This document shows positions 1 through 11,008 of a DNA stretch of 64,000 nucleotides, piece after piece. A program made the translations under genes and the position numbers. The notes under the pieces were generated by a model. It made no database searches and was not told where the DNA came from. It worked only from the letters and a program-made list of their open reading frames with translations. Every line of letters begins with the position of its first letter. Positions within the stretch are counted from its first letter, which is position 1. The stretch is from Reticulitermes lucifugus (Eukaryota; Arthropoda; Insecta; Blattodea; Rhinotermitidae). Where the stretch lies: assembly GCA_026260175.1 (NCBI GenBank), contig JAKCWW010000110.1:88974-152973 (forward strand), written 5' to 3'.

Positions 1-100
1 GAGACAGACATCCATGCCCCCGGCGGGATTCGAACCCACAATCCCAGCAAGCGAGCGGCCTTAAACTCACAGCTTAGACCGCGCGGCCACTGGGATCGGC
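1..100 (-). repeat. SINE-A, tRNA-derived SINE, cut by window start
   Basis: Read on the minus strand, this is the head of a tRNA-like SINE: an A-box-like TGGCCGCGCGGTCTAAG, a long variable-arm-like stretch, and a B box GGTTCGAATCC. The head resembles a Leu- or Ser-type tRNA with a long variable arm. Related copies lie at 12583-12854, 42340-42604 and 56527-56750. The 3' part falls outside the window, so length and target-site duplication cannot be judged. A real tRNA gene is unlikely because the same unit continues into a shared non-tRNA body in the other copies. Confidence 0.85.
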
Positions 101-504
101 ATCAACTACATATCTCTAAAATTAATCCAGATTACTTCTGTCAAGGCCACCTGTAGAAGTAGACGAAAATATAGGACATAATCAATGTACATTTAGACGT
201 AATAACTAACAGAAAATACAGGAGAAGAGATTGGAGCACAGGAGGACGCAATATCACATACATGACTTAAACAGGACAGAACTTCAACTGCAGAATATCC
301 CTGTTTATTGTATACGTTTACGTGTATATGCATTTAATGGTTTAGTGATTGGGTACAGATGCCGAAACATGTTGCCATTGTGACCCATATGCGTTGAGGT
401 TGGGTGGGAAGTGAACAAGTGCTGTTCTGTGTAAACAAGACGGATGGAAACAGTTTACAGTATTCTTGTTTAGGCATACCCATGAAACGGTTTTCACCAA
501 TTAA
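101..504. other. Unassigned stretch
   Basis: I see no gene, tandem repeat or recognisable element here. It leads into the LINE fragment that follows and its last part may be undetected LINE sequence. Confidence 0.4.
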
Positions 505-1110
505 AGTTTGTTAAATAGAAAAGTAGCCTATATTAAAGTGTGTGTATATGAACATTTGTCAGATGTATTTCCTCTTCAGAATGGTCTGAAACAAGGAGAT
601 GCTTTATCGTTAAGAGCTTTTTAAGTTTGCTTTAGAATATGTCTTTAGGAATGCCCACGAAGAACTGGAGAAATTTAAGTTGTTTGACACTTTTCAACAT
701 TTGTTCTACGAAAACGATATTAATTTACTGGGCAGAGACATAAATTCCATAAAGTCACAAGAGCTCTATGACTTGCTGTTGAGGAGGTTGGCCTAAAAGT
801 AGAAGCGAAGAAGATATTTTCAGGAAGCTTATTACCAGTTTTTTCTTCGTAGTGTAAAGACGGATAGCAAGTCATTTAAAAATGTGGAAGTCGAATATTT
901 TGGAACGACAACAACAAATTGGAATTTTATTCGCAAATGAAGTAAGGGAACGTTAAGGTCCAGGGAATGTTCTGCTGCCATTCAGTTCAGCTTCTCTGTT
1001 GTTCCCATCTGGCTTTTAAAATTGTTAAGATTGACGTATGCAAAAGTAGGCTATAATTTATCTTATGATTTTGTGTGGGTGTTTTATTTGACGCACGTAT
1101 GAAATCCCTG
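505..1110 (+). pseudogene. LINE-A reverse transcriptase fragment (decayed)
   Basis: Conceptual translation gives a run matching the RT core of an abundant insect non-LTR retrotransposon. It begins near HLSDVFPLQNGLKQGDALS (the thumb-side GLKQGDALSP block), continues FALEYVFRNAHEELEKFKL, and reaches FYENDINLLGRDINSIK, the position of the LVYADDVNMLG catalytic loop. The first catalytic Asp reads Asn, and several frameshifts and stops are present, so no active enzyme is encoded. The sequence then aligns to the FKYLGTT block and the SGNACYYSVQ region before fading near 1100. It is a 5'- and 3'-truncated fossil. Related tails lie at 13140, 30600, 40470, 42100 and 63655. Assignment rests on remembered family motifs; the clade is not certain. 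Confidence 0.8.
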
Positions 1111-1693
1111 ATTTGCTCCCTTCCCTGTTTCAGTCTAGTTTTAACGTCCATGACGGGAGAAGTGTCAGACTCTTCGGCCTGAGCAGTTCAGCGATTTGCA
1201 GTAGGCTCTCAAATGATATCGCTGTTTATTCATGCACTGGGAACACGAGGGCTGCGGCAGTCGGGAGTGGGAGATAAATATTTTATATATAGGGCGCCCC
1301 TGTCTTCCCCTCTACTTAAAAAAAAGGAAATTAATTAAGTGACAAATCAGTGTCAAAGCAAGGCCAAGTGAGCGACTGTTGTGTAACAGCAGTGACCTAC
1401 ACGCAAATGTCCAGACATTAGAAGTATATTTGCGAATCGACACTAAAGAAATCATGGCGTTATGAACATGAAATGAGACACCTATCGATGGGCTGTGTGT
1501 ACCACAACATCGTGATGGAAATGGTGTGTTCGGCCAGTTACACTAAATTTGTACAAAATAGAGTTTGTATTGTATTTTTGAATCTTGAGTGTCATTTTAG
1601 TTGATTACAGCGATCGCTATCAACCAATAAGAATGTGGAATGATACCCCATGCTTTTCCGACAGAAGTCCGATTGCAGCATAGTTAGGGGAGA
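1111..1693. other. Unassigned stretch
   Basis: No gene seen. A short A-run at about 1318-1325 follows GC-rich sequence. Stops occur in all frames. Confidence 0.4.
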
Positions 1694-1975
1694 GTAAGTT
1701 GACTCAAGCGGTATTGATTCCATTTGTGTTCTGGAGGAACCCGGTTCGAATCTTTACCGGGACGCAGGCTATCCTGTCTGAGGTTTTCATGACTTTTTCT
1801 TAGTCTCTCCCAGAAGATTCCGGGGAGGAGTCCCTCAAATTAGGCCACGACCGCTACCTTTTACATTCTTTCCAGTTCATTCGCATATCATTCTACCATT
1901 CGGCGCTGTATAGTCCTAAGTCACTGACAGCGTCGTTGAATAAATCACGAATACTCAATAAATAAATACTACAGT
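1694..1975 (+). repeat. SINE-D, tRNA-like SINE
   Basis: A B-box-like GGTTCGAATC sits near 1742. It is followed by a body with AGTCTCTCCCAGAAG and CATTCGGCGCTGTATAG, and it ends in a (AATA)-type tail near 1955-1972. The same body end (TTCGRYGCTGTATAG, then a short spacer and AATAAATA) occurs at 29735-29930 and, more degraded, at 32640-32708. The shared internal order and tail support one dispersed family. The 5' head is eroded, so the tRNA of origin is not assigned. Confidence 0.6.
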
Positions 1976-2029
1976 TAGGACAACTAGCTACACGAAAGAT
2001 TGTGTCGTCTTCATCACGTACTGTGTCTT

Positions 2030-2400
2030 ACGACAGGTGCATGGCCTCTTCAAAGCGAGTTCTCCAGAGAGTGCGATCTAATGCGTCCTCCTTCGAGTAT
2101 CTTCTCGTTTCCTTAAGGTCATCCAGTAGCTGCTTACATCTTCTTCCTCGTCTTCTCGTTCCTTTATCTTTCCTTCAATAACGAGATTTAGAAGGCAGTT
2201 CCTACGCAAGATGTGACCAATCCAGTTAACCTTCCATCCTTTTACTGTATATAGGATGTTCTTTTCATTCTTGACTCTATGTAATGTGTAATGCTTCTCC
2301 ATTTTTCGCACGATAGGTCCAACTGATCTTCTCCATCCTTCTGCAGCACCACATTTCAAACCGTTCAAGGTATTTCTGATCTCTTTTTTCCAGGTGTTCA
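2030..2400 (-). pseudogene. LINE-B ORF2 C-terminal fragment
   Basis: Minus-strand translation gives VKNEKNILYTVKGWKVNWIG, then HILRRNCLLNLVIEGKIKER and LLDD-like SSYWMTLRKREDTR, followed in a shifted frame by a DALDRTLWRTRFE-like stretch. This order (RR-N-LL--VIEGKIKG, then a basic run, then LL-DLKE-RGY, then ALDRT-WRTRFG) is the C-terminal tail of a common arthropod non-LTR retrotransposon protein beyond the RT domain. It differs from the LINE-A tail elsewhere in this window. At least one frameshift separates the last block. No host function is expected. Confidence 0.75.
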
Positions 2401-3120
2401 GGTTTCAGCACCATAAAAAGCTATGCTCCAACTGTAGCACTTTACTAGTTTCTTCCTTAAATTTAAGTCCAATTTTACTACCCCCGAATTCTGCGAGTTA
2501 TGCTGAATCACAGAACTTCGCATCTGCTGCACTTCAGTCTGAAGGATGACGTATGAAAGCGTTAGTCTGGATATACGATTTGAGGAAAGGTGAGGAATCC
2601 TTTGTGATGTTGTAACATGCTGGAATGTAGTCAGGTTGGGGGACGGGGGCAGAAAGTGGGAGGATGGTCAGCCATTGGTCAGAGAGTCACTCAGGCGGGT
2701 AGCCCCATGTTACAGGGTTGTAAATCACACAGCTAACTCCCCTTTACTTCATCCACCCCCATCCACAAACCAGAGTGCACACCAGGGGTAATCAAAATCT
2801 ATTGGCTTTTACTAACGTGTGAAATGAGGGCATTCTATATACGGCATGAATACTTCTGAATACGTCCAGGAGACATACACAATGATTAACTCTCAGTCCA
2901 AATTGCTACTGAGTTACGTGCGTCGATACTATACGCAAATTTATTTCTGCAAGCGCATAGACCACAGGGTTGCAAGTTTATTCAGAAGCATCACAATTCA
3001 AGGGCAAAATTATTTGTCCGTTACAAAGAAGTTAAACGAGAATATTTTTTAAACCCAAAGCGTGACTGTATGAACACTAAATATTGGATTACGAACACAG
3101 CTTATCGATTAATAACAACA
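2401..3120. other. Unassigned stretch
   Basis: No recognisable gene. Part of 2401-2520 may still be LINE-B sequence upstream of the recognisable tail; the rest has no feature I can name. Confidence 0.35.
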
Positions 3121-3146
3121 GCGATGATGATGATGATGATGATACA
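3121..3146. repeat. (GAT)n microsatellite
   Basis: About seven consecutive GAT units. They make an artefactual Asp or Met run in translations. Confidence 0.95.
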
Positions 3147-3307
3147 TTGTCAAGATCAGCCATTGGAAACGATCCTGAGTTATTCGCATCTGCTTTCAAC
3201 CTCACTTCTTCCCCAAGACCGTCTCATTGTTATCCTGTCATCTGTGTTCTTGTAATTGAACTGGTATTTCTGCATTGCCCATCTTAACCACATGCCCATA
3301 TTGAGTA

Positions 3308-3350
3308 ATGATGATGATGATGATAATAATAATAATAATAATAATAGTGG
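3308..3350. repeat. (GAT)n(AAT)n microsatellite
   Basis: A short GAT run passes into about eight AAT units. On the minus strand it reads as a long Ile run attached to a LINE fragment and is not part of any protein. Confidence 0.95.
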
Positions 3351-3354
3351 TTTT

Positions 3355-3710
3355 ACCAAAGTAACTACAAACTTGATCAGGAATTATTTTCGTCGATAAA
3401 TTTTCGACAATGTATGGAATGCTCCAAGCACTGCTGCCGTGTGGATTGTTGGATATGTCTTCTTTCAGGTTTAGAAGTTTCAGACTCATGTGCAGAGTCT
3501 TTGACACCATATCAATTATTGAAAGGACTATTGGTACTAATGTTGCTTGTTGCTGTTTGATTTCATATGACATAATGTGCTTGCCTGTTTTATTGTTATA
3601 TACCATTTCATTGATGCAGGTGTTAGAAACAGCTACCTCAATTATGTGTGTAATATTTTGATGTAATATTAAGTTTGTTGTGCCGTATTTGGTTGTCATT
3701 TATCAGTTTT
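3355..3710 (-). pseudogene. LINE-C C-terminal domain fragment
   Basis: The minus-strand frame contains HIIEVAVSNTCINE, then LVPIVLSIIDMVSKTLHMSL, then LLNLKEDI, then a SIPYIVENL block. This matches the order LIDIAIPNTHN, then VPIIISTTGVIP, then LLNLHP, then ILNTCRIVRKFL, a C-terminal region found after the RT domain of many insect non-LTR elements. The frame is unusually long, but the N-terminal RT is missing and the end of the frame is a microsatellite translated as Ile. I infer a truncated fossil. The clade is unknown to me. A translated search would settle it. Confidence 0.65.
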
Positions 3711-4263
3711 CCTTCGCTTAAAATTTGTACAGGTCATTTTGTGTAATACTTCCTGGTGTGTGTTTACAGTACTGGACAGACGTCTTATTAAGTCGTTTTT
3801 CAACAAGATTAAAAAATGTTGTGCGTATAAAGTCCAGTAGCCTCAGACAGTTCTGAAATTCATGTTTCACCAGTAGATCGAAATGGAGACACCTGTGTTA
3901 CTGCGTGATCTACAGGTTTGTGTGTTTGTNGGGGGGGGGGCGGAGACTGTGTAGCAGTTACGCTTTGCTTAGTATACATGTGTGAGGCCAGTGATGATAA
4001 GCTTTCAGCTGTGTTTGAGTGATACCTGCCTAATATTTCAGGCGTATCTGGCTTCGAAATATGCAACACCGTGAACTGTTTCTTATTTTCCGAGCTGGAT
4101 ATGTTAAGGAAGTGTGTAATCTTTCTGGACGCATTTCAGATGTTTCTTTTGTAATGATATAAAGAGTTTCATAAGGCTTACGAGTTTGGTACCCTCGGAC
4201 AGTCATAACGACGGTACCCCCAGACAGTTTACTCTATTTCAGTTTACCCGTACATCTTCGTAA
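3711..4263. other. Unassigned stretch with poly-G tract
   Basis: No gene seen. One ambiguous base lies at 3930, beside a run of about ten G, which is probably a sequencing uncertainty in the homopolymer. Confidence 0.4.
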
Positions 4264-5580
4264 TGCCAAAATTCAAGGATAAAAGTACTTGGAAGAGACA
4301 CGTGGAGGAAGAAGAACATGAAACAACCTAACAGAGATTAATATATAAGGAAATGTCCGTGCGTGAAGCGGTTCAATCTTTTCATGTTCAGAATAGTTCA
4401 CTTAGGGTGGGTTGAGGGGAATACGGAAGGGAAGACGAACTGAAACCAAAGTGTGTGAAAATTGAAAATGCCACTTCGAAACAGATGGAGGCACAATTGA
4501 TGACTCATGTACAAAAACCAGACAGATGTGTTAGAGCCGAATCCACAAATTTAGTAAGAGCAATAGAGTCCAACAAGCCTCAGGCCTCATGCTTTCTTTA
4601 ACAACTTGAAGAAGTGGTGGAAAAATGTGCTTTTGCTCCTTCTCGCGTATTCAATGCGTATGAAATGAGAGCATCACGTGTCATTCCTTGTTAACAACAA
4701 ATTGCCTTCTGTAAGAGGCAAAACACAAGTGTGTACGCAGTACGCTGACATCAGGAGAGCGGGGCCGCAGTGTGACATTCATGTTTCTTCATTTACCAGA
4801 GCAAAAATTAACCAGAGAAGCATGTTTACGGCACCTGCTGAGAAAGGAGTTGCTGTTCAACAAAATGGAAGGATGAACAGTGACATTTTTCTTGCCTGGC
4901 TGAAAGAATTTGTGGTGAAGTTCACTCATCGTTAGTTATTCTTCTGATCCTAGATAGCCATAGCAGTCTGAAGTATCTTCAAATCATTCGTTTTACCCGA
5001 AATAATACTGTCCATGCCCTGTTCACTGCACCACATACCACACAGCTGACGAATTACAACCGTTGGACAGAATTTTCATGAAACCGTTCAATGGGGCATA
5101 CTCGGAAGTTTTTTCGTCATGGACGAGAAGGAATCCAAGCCTCTGGATAAGTATGACGTAACAGGTCTTGTGACTGAAGCATTCATTATGATATGCGGAA
5201 TGAGACTGGCAAGAAGCAGGTTATCTTGTCCACTCTTCATCTTAACCTTCCACTGTTGATATCCGCCCCTTCGCTGTTCACCTTACGTTCCAGGGCTGGT
5301 ATGTGTCCCCACTTTTCATCTTGCCTTTTAGCGTCGTTATCTGCCTCCCCGCTGTTCATCTTACCTTTCAGTGTCGTTATGTTCCCCTCTATTCATTTTG
5401 ACTTTGTCTTGCTCTTGACATCACCACTGTTCATCTTGCCTGTCAGTGCTATCTGGCTCCCCACAGTTCTTGCCTTTCAGTGTTGCTGTCTGCATCCTCA
5501 CTGTTCATCTTATCCTCCGGTGTTGATTACGGTACTTCCAAAACACGGCACGTTGCAACAGCTTCAGACACGTAAAGCTT
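4264..5580 (+). pseudogene. pogo/Tigger-like DDE transposase, decayed
   Basis: Translation in shifting frames follows the layout of a Tigger/pogo-class transposase. It opens with MPKFKDKSTWKRHVEEEEHE, then an HTH-like region. Next are FNAYEMRASRVI (the FN-DE-G first catalytic block, with the Asp not preserved), a GMNSDIFLAWLKEFV-like block (usually SGWMTSDIFLQWLKHF), LILDSHSSLKYLQIIRFTRNN (LDNHSSH block holding the second Asp), then HTTQLTNYNRWTEFS and the KPFNGAYSE region, ending KYDVTGLVTEAF. Several stops and frameshifts break it. Between the catalytic domain and a final LPKHGTLQQLQTRK stretch, which resembles the family's PLPKA...R tail, lies a 38-bp minisatellite. Terminal inverted repeats were not found. 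It is non-functional. Confidence 0.75.
5225..5545. repeat. Degenerate minisatellite, period about 38 bp
   Basis: The phrase CTGTTCATCTTRCCTTTCAG recurs with starts near 5236, 5277, 5315, 5356, 5392, 5430, 5467 and 5504, a spacing of 36-41 bp. Eight diverged units are visible. It lies between the catalytic region and tail-like sequence of the Tigger-like pseudogene, so it either expanded inside the old coding region or replaced part of it. Confidence 0.8.
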
Positions 5581-5789
5581 GATAATATATCAGAGAAAAT
5601 AGAAGTTTTGAACTAGAGAACTGTCCTCCTGTCACATTTTTTTATCAGAATTATCTCACAGCATGGATGCAGCAACATGTAGATGTGCTTATAAGTTGCA
5701 CGATCCACCGAGTCAGCTGACCAATCAGTAACGCCAGTTCGGCAGTGGGAGGAAAGAGGAAGACTGGCGAAAGTCGACATAACCCTACT

Positions 5790-6330
5790 TTCTTACTGCA
5801 GTTGTAGCTGACGCAGTCATTGGAGATGAAGTAGTCTTCTATGACACCGTATCCGAAACATTTATTTGCCATACTGCAGGTGAAGTAGTGGTTTAATATG
5901 CTGAAGATGCAATAGTCAACTATCATACTCTAGGTTCAAGGGTTGTTTATCTTATTCCATGTGAATAATTCTTTGAACGTACTGAAGGCTAAGCTGTCAT
6001 CATATTATGGATGACGCAGTAATTTATTACACTGCAGATGAAAGGCCTATTTATCATACTGCATGTTAATCATCCTTTAACATATTGCAGGTGTCACAGT
6101 AGTTTACCATACTGCAGATGAACGGGTAATTTCGATCCTTCTCATACTGCATGTTAATCATACTTTCAACATCCTGCAGGTACCACAATCATAACACATA
6201 CTGCAGATGAAACGGTAATTTTTCACACTCCATGCGAAACATTCCTGTAATGTAGTAGACGTGAAGCAACAAATTAGCACACTTCGCATAACGCAGTAAT
6301 TTATTAAAATGAACGGTGAAGTGGTAATTG
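5790..6330. repeat. Degenerate tandem repeat, CATACTGCAGATGAA-type
   Basis: The phrases CATACTGCAGATGAA and CATACTGCATGTTAATCAT recur with variable spacing of roughly 30-50 bp. CAGTAATTTAT-like spacers separate them. Units are best preserved between about 6010 and 6230 and fade at both sides. It looks like an old minisatellite or an array with a two-part unit. No coding capacity. Confidence 0.6.
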
Positions 6331-7388
6331 GTGAGAGCTATATTCAATACTTGACCTCATTAATTTCAGTACTAAGGCGTTTAATTAACGTACTTTGTCT
6401 TAACCATTTTATGCTCCAATTAAGTGTTAGGGGTTAATTTGAATTTCCGTTCGTTAAACGTCTCCGGATTCTCGTGTCTTTCTGTAACTTGATCGTCTAG
6501 ACCAGTTAGAAAATATATAAAAAGAGCACAGAAATCTATAATGACGTGAAGTTCGAAGGAACGTGCATAACAAAAACGCGCCCCTTTGCTAAAATCTACG
6601 CTGTAGTTAATTAAGTGATTTTTAAAATACGATTACCGGAAGTTTTCAGTGTTATTCTAGCTGGCAGATGAGTCAGTTGGGGGAGGGGTGAAAGTGTAAG
6701 AGACCAAAGTAGGTACAAGCCTGCTGCCACCAAGCAGAATATTCTTGCGATTTGCATACACTTGAAGCAGTAGCAGCAGCCGCCACGTCCAACTTTGACA
6801 CCAAGTGTTTGAGTACTTGTACGTGCTAAAGTGTTACAAGGGTCTCAGAATGGCCGGTTGGCAGACTTGACATTCTTCTTGTTCAGACAAGGCCATGCCG
6901 ACACTTTGTGCTGATAGTCCAGCTTGCCGCAACAGGTTCTTGCGTACGATGCATAGGTACTTCAGTGAGTGAGCTTAAATATTATGTGAAATTCTGCTCG
7001 CTAAACTGATTATTCGTTCTAAACTCATAAGCCTAGGGAACAGTCCCTGTATTGCTATATTGTCGGGGCGAAGAGTCTGACGACAAGGTGGGGAGACAGA
7101 TTGCACGTAGACCATTTAAGAACAGACAAATAAACTCTAATATAGCGGAGTTTACGATCTCCTGAACTACAAGTATTTTGAAGAGCACTTGGTGAAATAT
7201 GTAATATTTTCATTCTAAAATTTTATGCCCTTTCATTGCAACAAATCAGCTGTTATCCTAAAAAAGGTGGTGGAATGCATGTACTTACGTTGTTCAAGAT
7301 CTTCAGTTATGCCCTCAGTACATACATACGTTGATAAAGAATATGTAGTGAATATCCGAAATAAGTAAATTAACATGAAGCAGAATTA
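6331..7388. other. Unassigned stretch
   Basis: No gene or clear repeat. A GGGGGAGGGG purine tract lies near 6680, with a GCAGTAGCAGCAGCC run near 6769. Confidence 0.4.
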
Positions 7389-7585
7389 TGGCCTGGCTGA
7401 GGTGGTTATATGCCGTCCTCTCACCGCAGAGGTCCGAGTTCAGTCCCAGGTCCATCTGTGTGGCATTTGTGGTGGACAAGGTGGCACTGGGATACGTTTT
7501 CTCCTAGTATTTCGTTTTTGCTCTGTCAGTATCTTTCCACAAATGCTCCATCCCCGTTCAGTCCTGTGTCAACGACATTGTAGTC
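7389..7585 (+). repeat. SINE-C, tRNA-like SINE
   Basis: The head reads GGCCTGGCTGAGGTGGTTAT (A-box-like) and GAGTTCAGTCCC (B-box-like). The body follows with GTGGTGGACAAGGTGGCACT. The 3' part (CTCTGTCAGTATCTTTCCAC) matches the reverse complement of the copy at 61785-61935. Other copies lie at 37622-37820, 48590-48725 and 57040-57195. This order in five places identifies a dispersed SINE family distinct from SINE-A and SINE-B. Confidence 0.8.
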
Positions 7586-8247
7586 TTACCAATTGGCGGC
7601 GTGATTACTCGTAAAAAGAGAAACATTGGGTAAATGAACGTCCTGTGCGCGGTGCCCCTCCGTGTGTGTTACGTGGCACCGGAAGCTCCTTTCAGTTGGC
7701 ATTACGTCTGTATGAACTCAGCGGAAACATAAAGACAGTGCCGCCCCCTGTGGAACACGTTGTTAGATATTGCAGACTCCCTGGGGATTCTGTCTCACAC
7801 CTAGCGACCAGGTTGCTGGTCCAGGCATAGGATCTGCGCACGTTTTCACACGAACCGTTGTTCTTGTGCCTCCTGCCATCTTGTGAGCAGGCAAGGTAGT
7901 CTGCGTGTTTGTGTTCCAATAGTTCTACACACTAATATAGAGTAGTTTAGCGAACTTTGTGTCTGTGAGATGCAACTGTCAACGACATTCATTAACCATC
8001 CCACGTATTACGTCTTTAGCGAAAGTGTAGGCGGATATGAGTAGGATACATGCTCCCATCCCGCATCTTTGTGTTCACCGTATTACATTACGGCCGCAGA
8101 ATACAAAGTCACTGTTGCCAGTACACACGTGCACATACGTAACTGTAAGCAATACACCAGGTTTGAATGGGTGTAGCATCGAAGGTTGCCGTTTGTAATG
8201 AGAGAAATAAATAGCCGTCAACACAACTAGATGTTATATCTTTAACG
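7586..8247. other. Unassigned stretch
   Basis: No gene recognised. Overlapping open frames near 7645-7919 are short and lack similarity to anything I know. Confidence 0.4.
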
Positions 8248-8287
8248 TGGCAACATGTTTCGACCTAAAAGGGTCATCTTCAAGCCA
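8248..8287 (-). ncRNA. Hammerhead-like motif, near-intact helices
   Basis: On the minus strand helix I is TGGC/GCCA (4 bp) and helix II is GACC/GGTC. GAAAC is followed by an AT loop and a GTT triplet. The CTGAAGA box reads TTGAAGA, so one invariant base differs and activity is doubtful. GTTGTGTT lies 24 nt after the predicted cleavage point, as in other copies. Confidence 0.5.
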
Positions 8288-8777
8288 ATGGTATAAAATA
8301 CATAAAATGAACTGTACACAATGGTAATTATGCTTAGAATTGAGAATTGAGAATTTTAGAGTTTTGTTAAAATGCATGTTGCTCTGTCAATAAAATTGTA
8401 TAAAATAAAATAAAAGTATAAGTTAAAAAGTTGAAAGATCTTGACGCAGTCGACAAAGTATAGCGTAGGCTTCGTGGATTGATGTCTTGCAGGTTTTGTT
8501 TTGTGTTCAGTTGGTTTTCCGAGTTCTACTTCGTTTTGGAGTTTGGTTTTAGATGTTGGTGTCTCGAGATGGCACTGGTATTTTATATGTGTTGCCTGTT
8601 GAACTGTTCGGAAGACACATAAAAATTGTTACGGTTTGGTTTTGTATGTGTGTAGACCAAGGTGAGGCCTTCATCTGCCCTTCATAAACCTTATGCATAC
8701 TTACGTCTTACACAGCTGGAACTACGGCGACATAAGAGAATAACAAAACATCAGTTTGCACAGAGTGTATATAATAA
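8288..8777. other. Unassigned stretch
   Basis: A/T-rich sequence with a short duplicated GAATTGAGAATTGAGAAT near 8337 and an AAAATAAAATAAAA tract near 8402. This may be the body of the element carrying the hammerhead-like motif to its left. Confidence 0.35.
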
Positions 8778-8779
8778 TA

Positions 8780-9007
8780 CACAGTGAGCCAGAAGTCCCT
8801 ATGCACCTGTCAGAATTAGGTTAGAGTGAAAGTCACGGTGTATGCACAGTACTTACAGCTACGATAAATATTGGAAGTGACCCCCACGGGCATGTGACAG
8901 AAGTCACTTATGCCGCCTAAAATGTTTCATGTATGAGACTTTCCCACTGCCAAATCAGTGCAGTACCCTTTCTTGCGCAGGTGCACAGGGGTTTTTGGCT
9001 CACTCTG
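8780..9007. mobile_element. TA-flanked MITE, mariner-type ends
   Basis: Terminal inverted repeats of about 30 bp begin CACAGTGAGCC at the left and, as reverse complement, CAGAGTGAGCC at the right. They continue with a shared AAGTCCCTATGCACCTG-like stretch. TA dinucleotides flank both ends (8778-8779 and 9008-9009), the target duplication of Tc1/mariner elements. The 228-bp interior has no open frame of note. The outer CAGAGTG resembles the end beside the transposase fragment at 53852 and the MITE at 49476. Confidence 0.85.
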
Positions 9008-9269
9008 TATAAGAGTGGTGTGCTGTGAGATACTGAAAACTATAATTTGTTCTTCAGCAGCTTGACAAAAGCTGTCTTACGGTAGAAGGGAAACACAAAA
9101 CGGGCAGCGTGGTTGAAAAGGAACTCACATAAACCAAAATATATACGAATATTATTATGCAATGATATTAAATAGTTATTGCTCTGAGAGGAGTAAGCCC
9201 ACATCGTGACTGACAACCGTGAAAGAATAATGACAATGTATGCGAAATCTAAGGTTCTCGCAGCGGTTC

Positions 9270-9365
9270 TACTGAAGATTCAGATTTTTGGATATCACGC
9301 CGTGTCGATTGGTATATAGTTACCGACGTTTCGAAGGCTTCTAATATCTCCATCTTAAGGGCCAA
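9270..9365. repeat. Fragment of foldback family F2
   Basis: GGATATCACGCCGTGTCGAT, then TAGTTACCGACGTTTCGAAGG and TCTCCATCTTAAGG, match one arm of the F2 palindromes (11009-11179, 27281-27572). The minus strand reads GGAG...CTTC-GAAAC-GTC, a hammerhead-like layout with a damaged first box. The partner arm is not seen. Confidence 0.55.
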
Positions 9366-9568
9366 TTTGATCTGCTCGGCATCTGCATTAATGAAATTTC
9401 ACGTCACTGTTCTGCAGAAAATTCAGCGATGTTATGAATGGATTAGCAGAACTGTACATTTTCGGAGTTCGTGTCGTTTTGAGATGGACGTCAGCTAATT
9501 TATAGTGTACTGAACGAAGAAAACGTGCACGCACGCACAGACCCAGAAGTTCCCGGGAACTTATAAAG

Positions 9569-9850
9569 CGTACTGCACCGCTGTATAAGCTGGCAGTCGT
9601 AAAGCGTACTGCACCGCTGTGTAAGCTGGCAGTCGTAAAGCGTACTGCACCGCTGTGTAAGCTGGCAGTCGTAAAGCGCACTGCACCGCTGTGTAAGCTG
9701 GCAGTCGTAAAGCGTACTGCACCGCTGTATAAGCTGGCAGTCGTAAAGCGCACTGCACCGCTGTGTAAGCTGACAGTCGTAAAGCGCACTGCACCGCTGT
9801 GTAAGCTGGCAGTCGTAAAGCGCACTGCACCGCTGTATAAGCTGGCAGTC
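9569..9850. repeat. 36-bp minisatellite, about 7.8 units
   Basis: The unit starts CGTACTGCACCGCTGTRTAA and is followed by GCTGGCAGTCGTAAAG. Unit starts are exactly 36 bp apart (9569, 9605, 9641, 9677, 9713, 9749, 9785, 9821). Units differ at only a few positions (T/C after CG, GTGT/GTAT). The period is a multiple of three with no stop in some frames, giving false 89- and 168-residue open frames. Low divergence suggests recent expansion. Confidence 0.97.
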
Positions 9851-11008
9851 CTATAAATATTGTGTCTTAATGCTTGTTTATAATACAGTAACAAAATGTC
9901 AACTGATGGACTACCGTGTTGTTCTCTTGATCAGTTTGTCATAGGATCAAATCATACCCCTCGCGAAATATTGTTCCTGTGACTGTAATCTGCGGATTCT
10001 CGTAAAAGTGGAGTAAAATGGTGGGGAAACTTTCATTTTAATTTTGTTACTTCACGCCATTATTTCCACGCTTCTCTTCTCGTGTTTATTCAGACTTACA
10101 GTGAACGCTGTAAGCAAGGCCCCTCACACTGGCCTTCTTTTTAGTGTCCTGATGCTCAGTGTTTACATTATTGTGTGCAGAAATGGAGTCCAAGACACGT
10201 TTTTTTTATAAAGTGATCTGTGATATTGCGGATGAAATTGGATTTCCGACACATGCAATGTTTTATTCTGCGACCTAGGTGTCTTGTGTGGAATGGCAGT
10301 CTAGGTGGCAGATAGAAGGGACGTCTGTATTCACTGTACTGAGTACGATTCATGGTAGAGTGACATAAGTGACACCCAGTTCTGTGTTACATGCGTATTA
10401 ACAAACGGAGATGAGATTTGTAATGCACCTTGTGACTGAAGTAAGCATGAAAGTGATCGTCTTGAGTTGTTAGTCGCACGTACGGTGGAAGTGGGAAATG
10501 CATACACGATTTGTGTGGATAAAGCTTGGAGGAGGAGGCCACATTGAAGGCCTAGTCGTAGGTAGAAAGGTAATATGAAAATGGAGCTTAAATAGGGTGT
10601 GAATTAGGGAGTGAAGCTGAGCATTGAGTTCAGTCTTGGTGTTTTGAGGACGCGAATGTGGATCTTCGGGTTCTTTCGAGCAGGCTGTGTCCTGATATTA
10701 TACCGTGGTGCTGATTGGATGTTAGGATTAGGCTACAGTGCAGATGAATATTTTTGTGTGAGCCATGTCGTACAGCGTGAGTGGAATGCAGTAAACTGCA
10801 CATCAAGTGGGAAGGTTTCCATAAGACGAATGCAATATCAGGTCTCATTGCGAAAGAAGACAATGACTTAGAAGCGGCATTGGCTGAGCCAATTTTCTCG
10901 ATACAATTATGTTGCAAAGTAAACAAAAAGTTCTATGTGATTCTAATGACTATATATTGCGTTTGGAATTATCTACTCTTTTCGTGATTTCAGGCTTCCG
11001 CCGCGATG
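9851..11008. other. Unassigned stretch
   Basis: No gene recognised. Overlapping open frames at 10611-10987 on both strands have no family resemblance. A polyadenylation-like AATAAA is not evident downstream of them. Confidence 0.4.

Noticed and set aside
1-100. True tRNA gene (Leu or Ser type)
   Set aside because: The tRNA-like part continues into the same non-tRNA body in other copies and does not show a clean acceptor stem, so it is a SINE head.
9388-9894. 168-residue and 89-residue minus-strand open frames
   Set aside because: They are translations of the 36-bp minisatellite, whose period is a multiple of three without stops. No domain or splice support.
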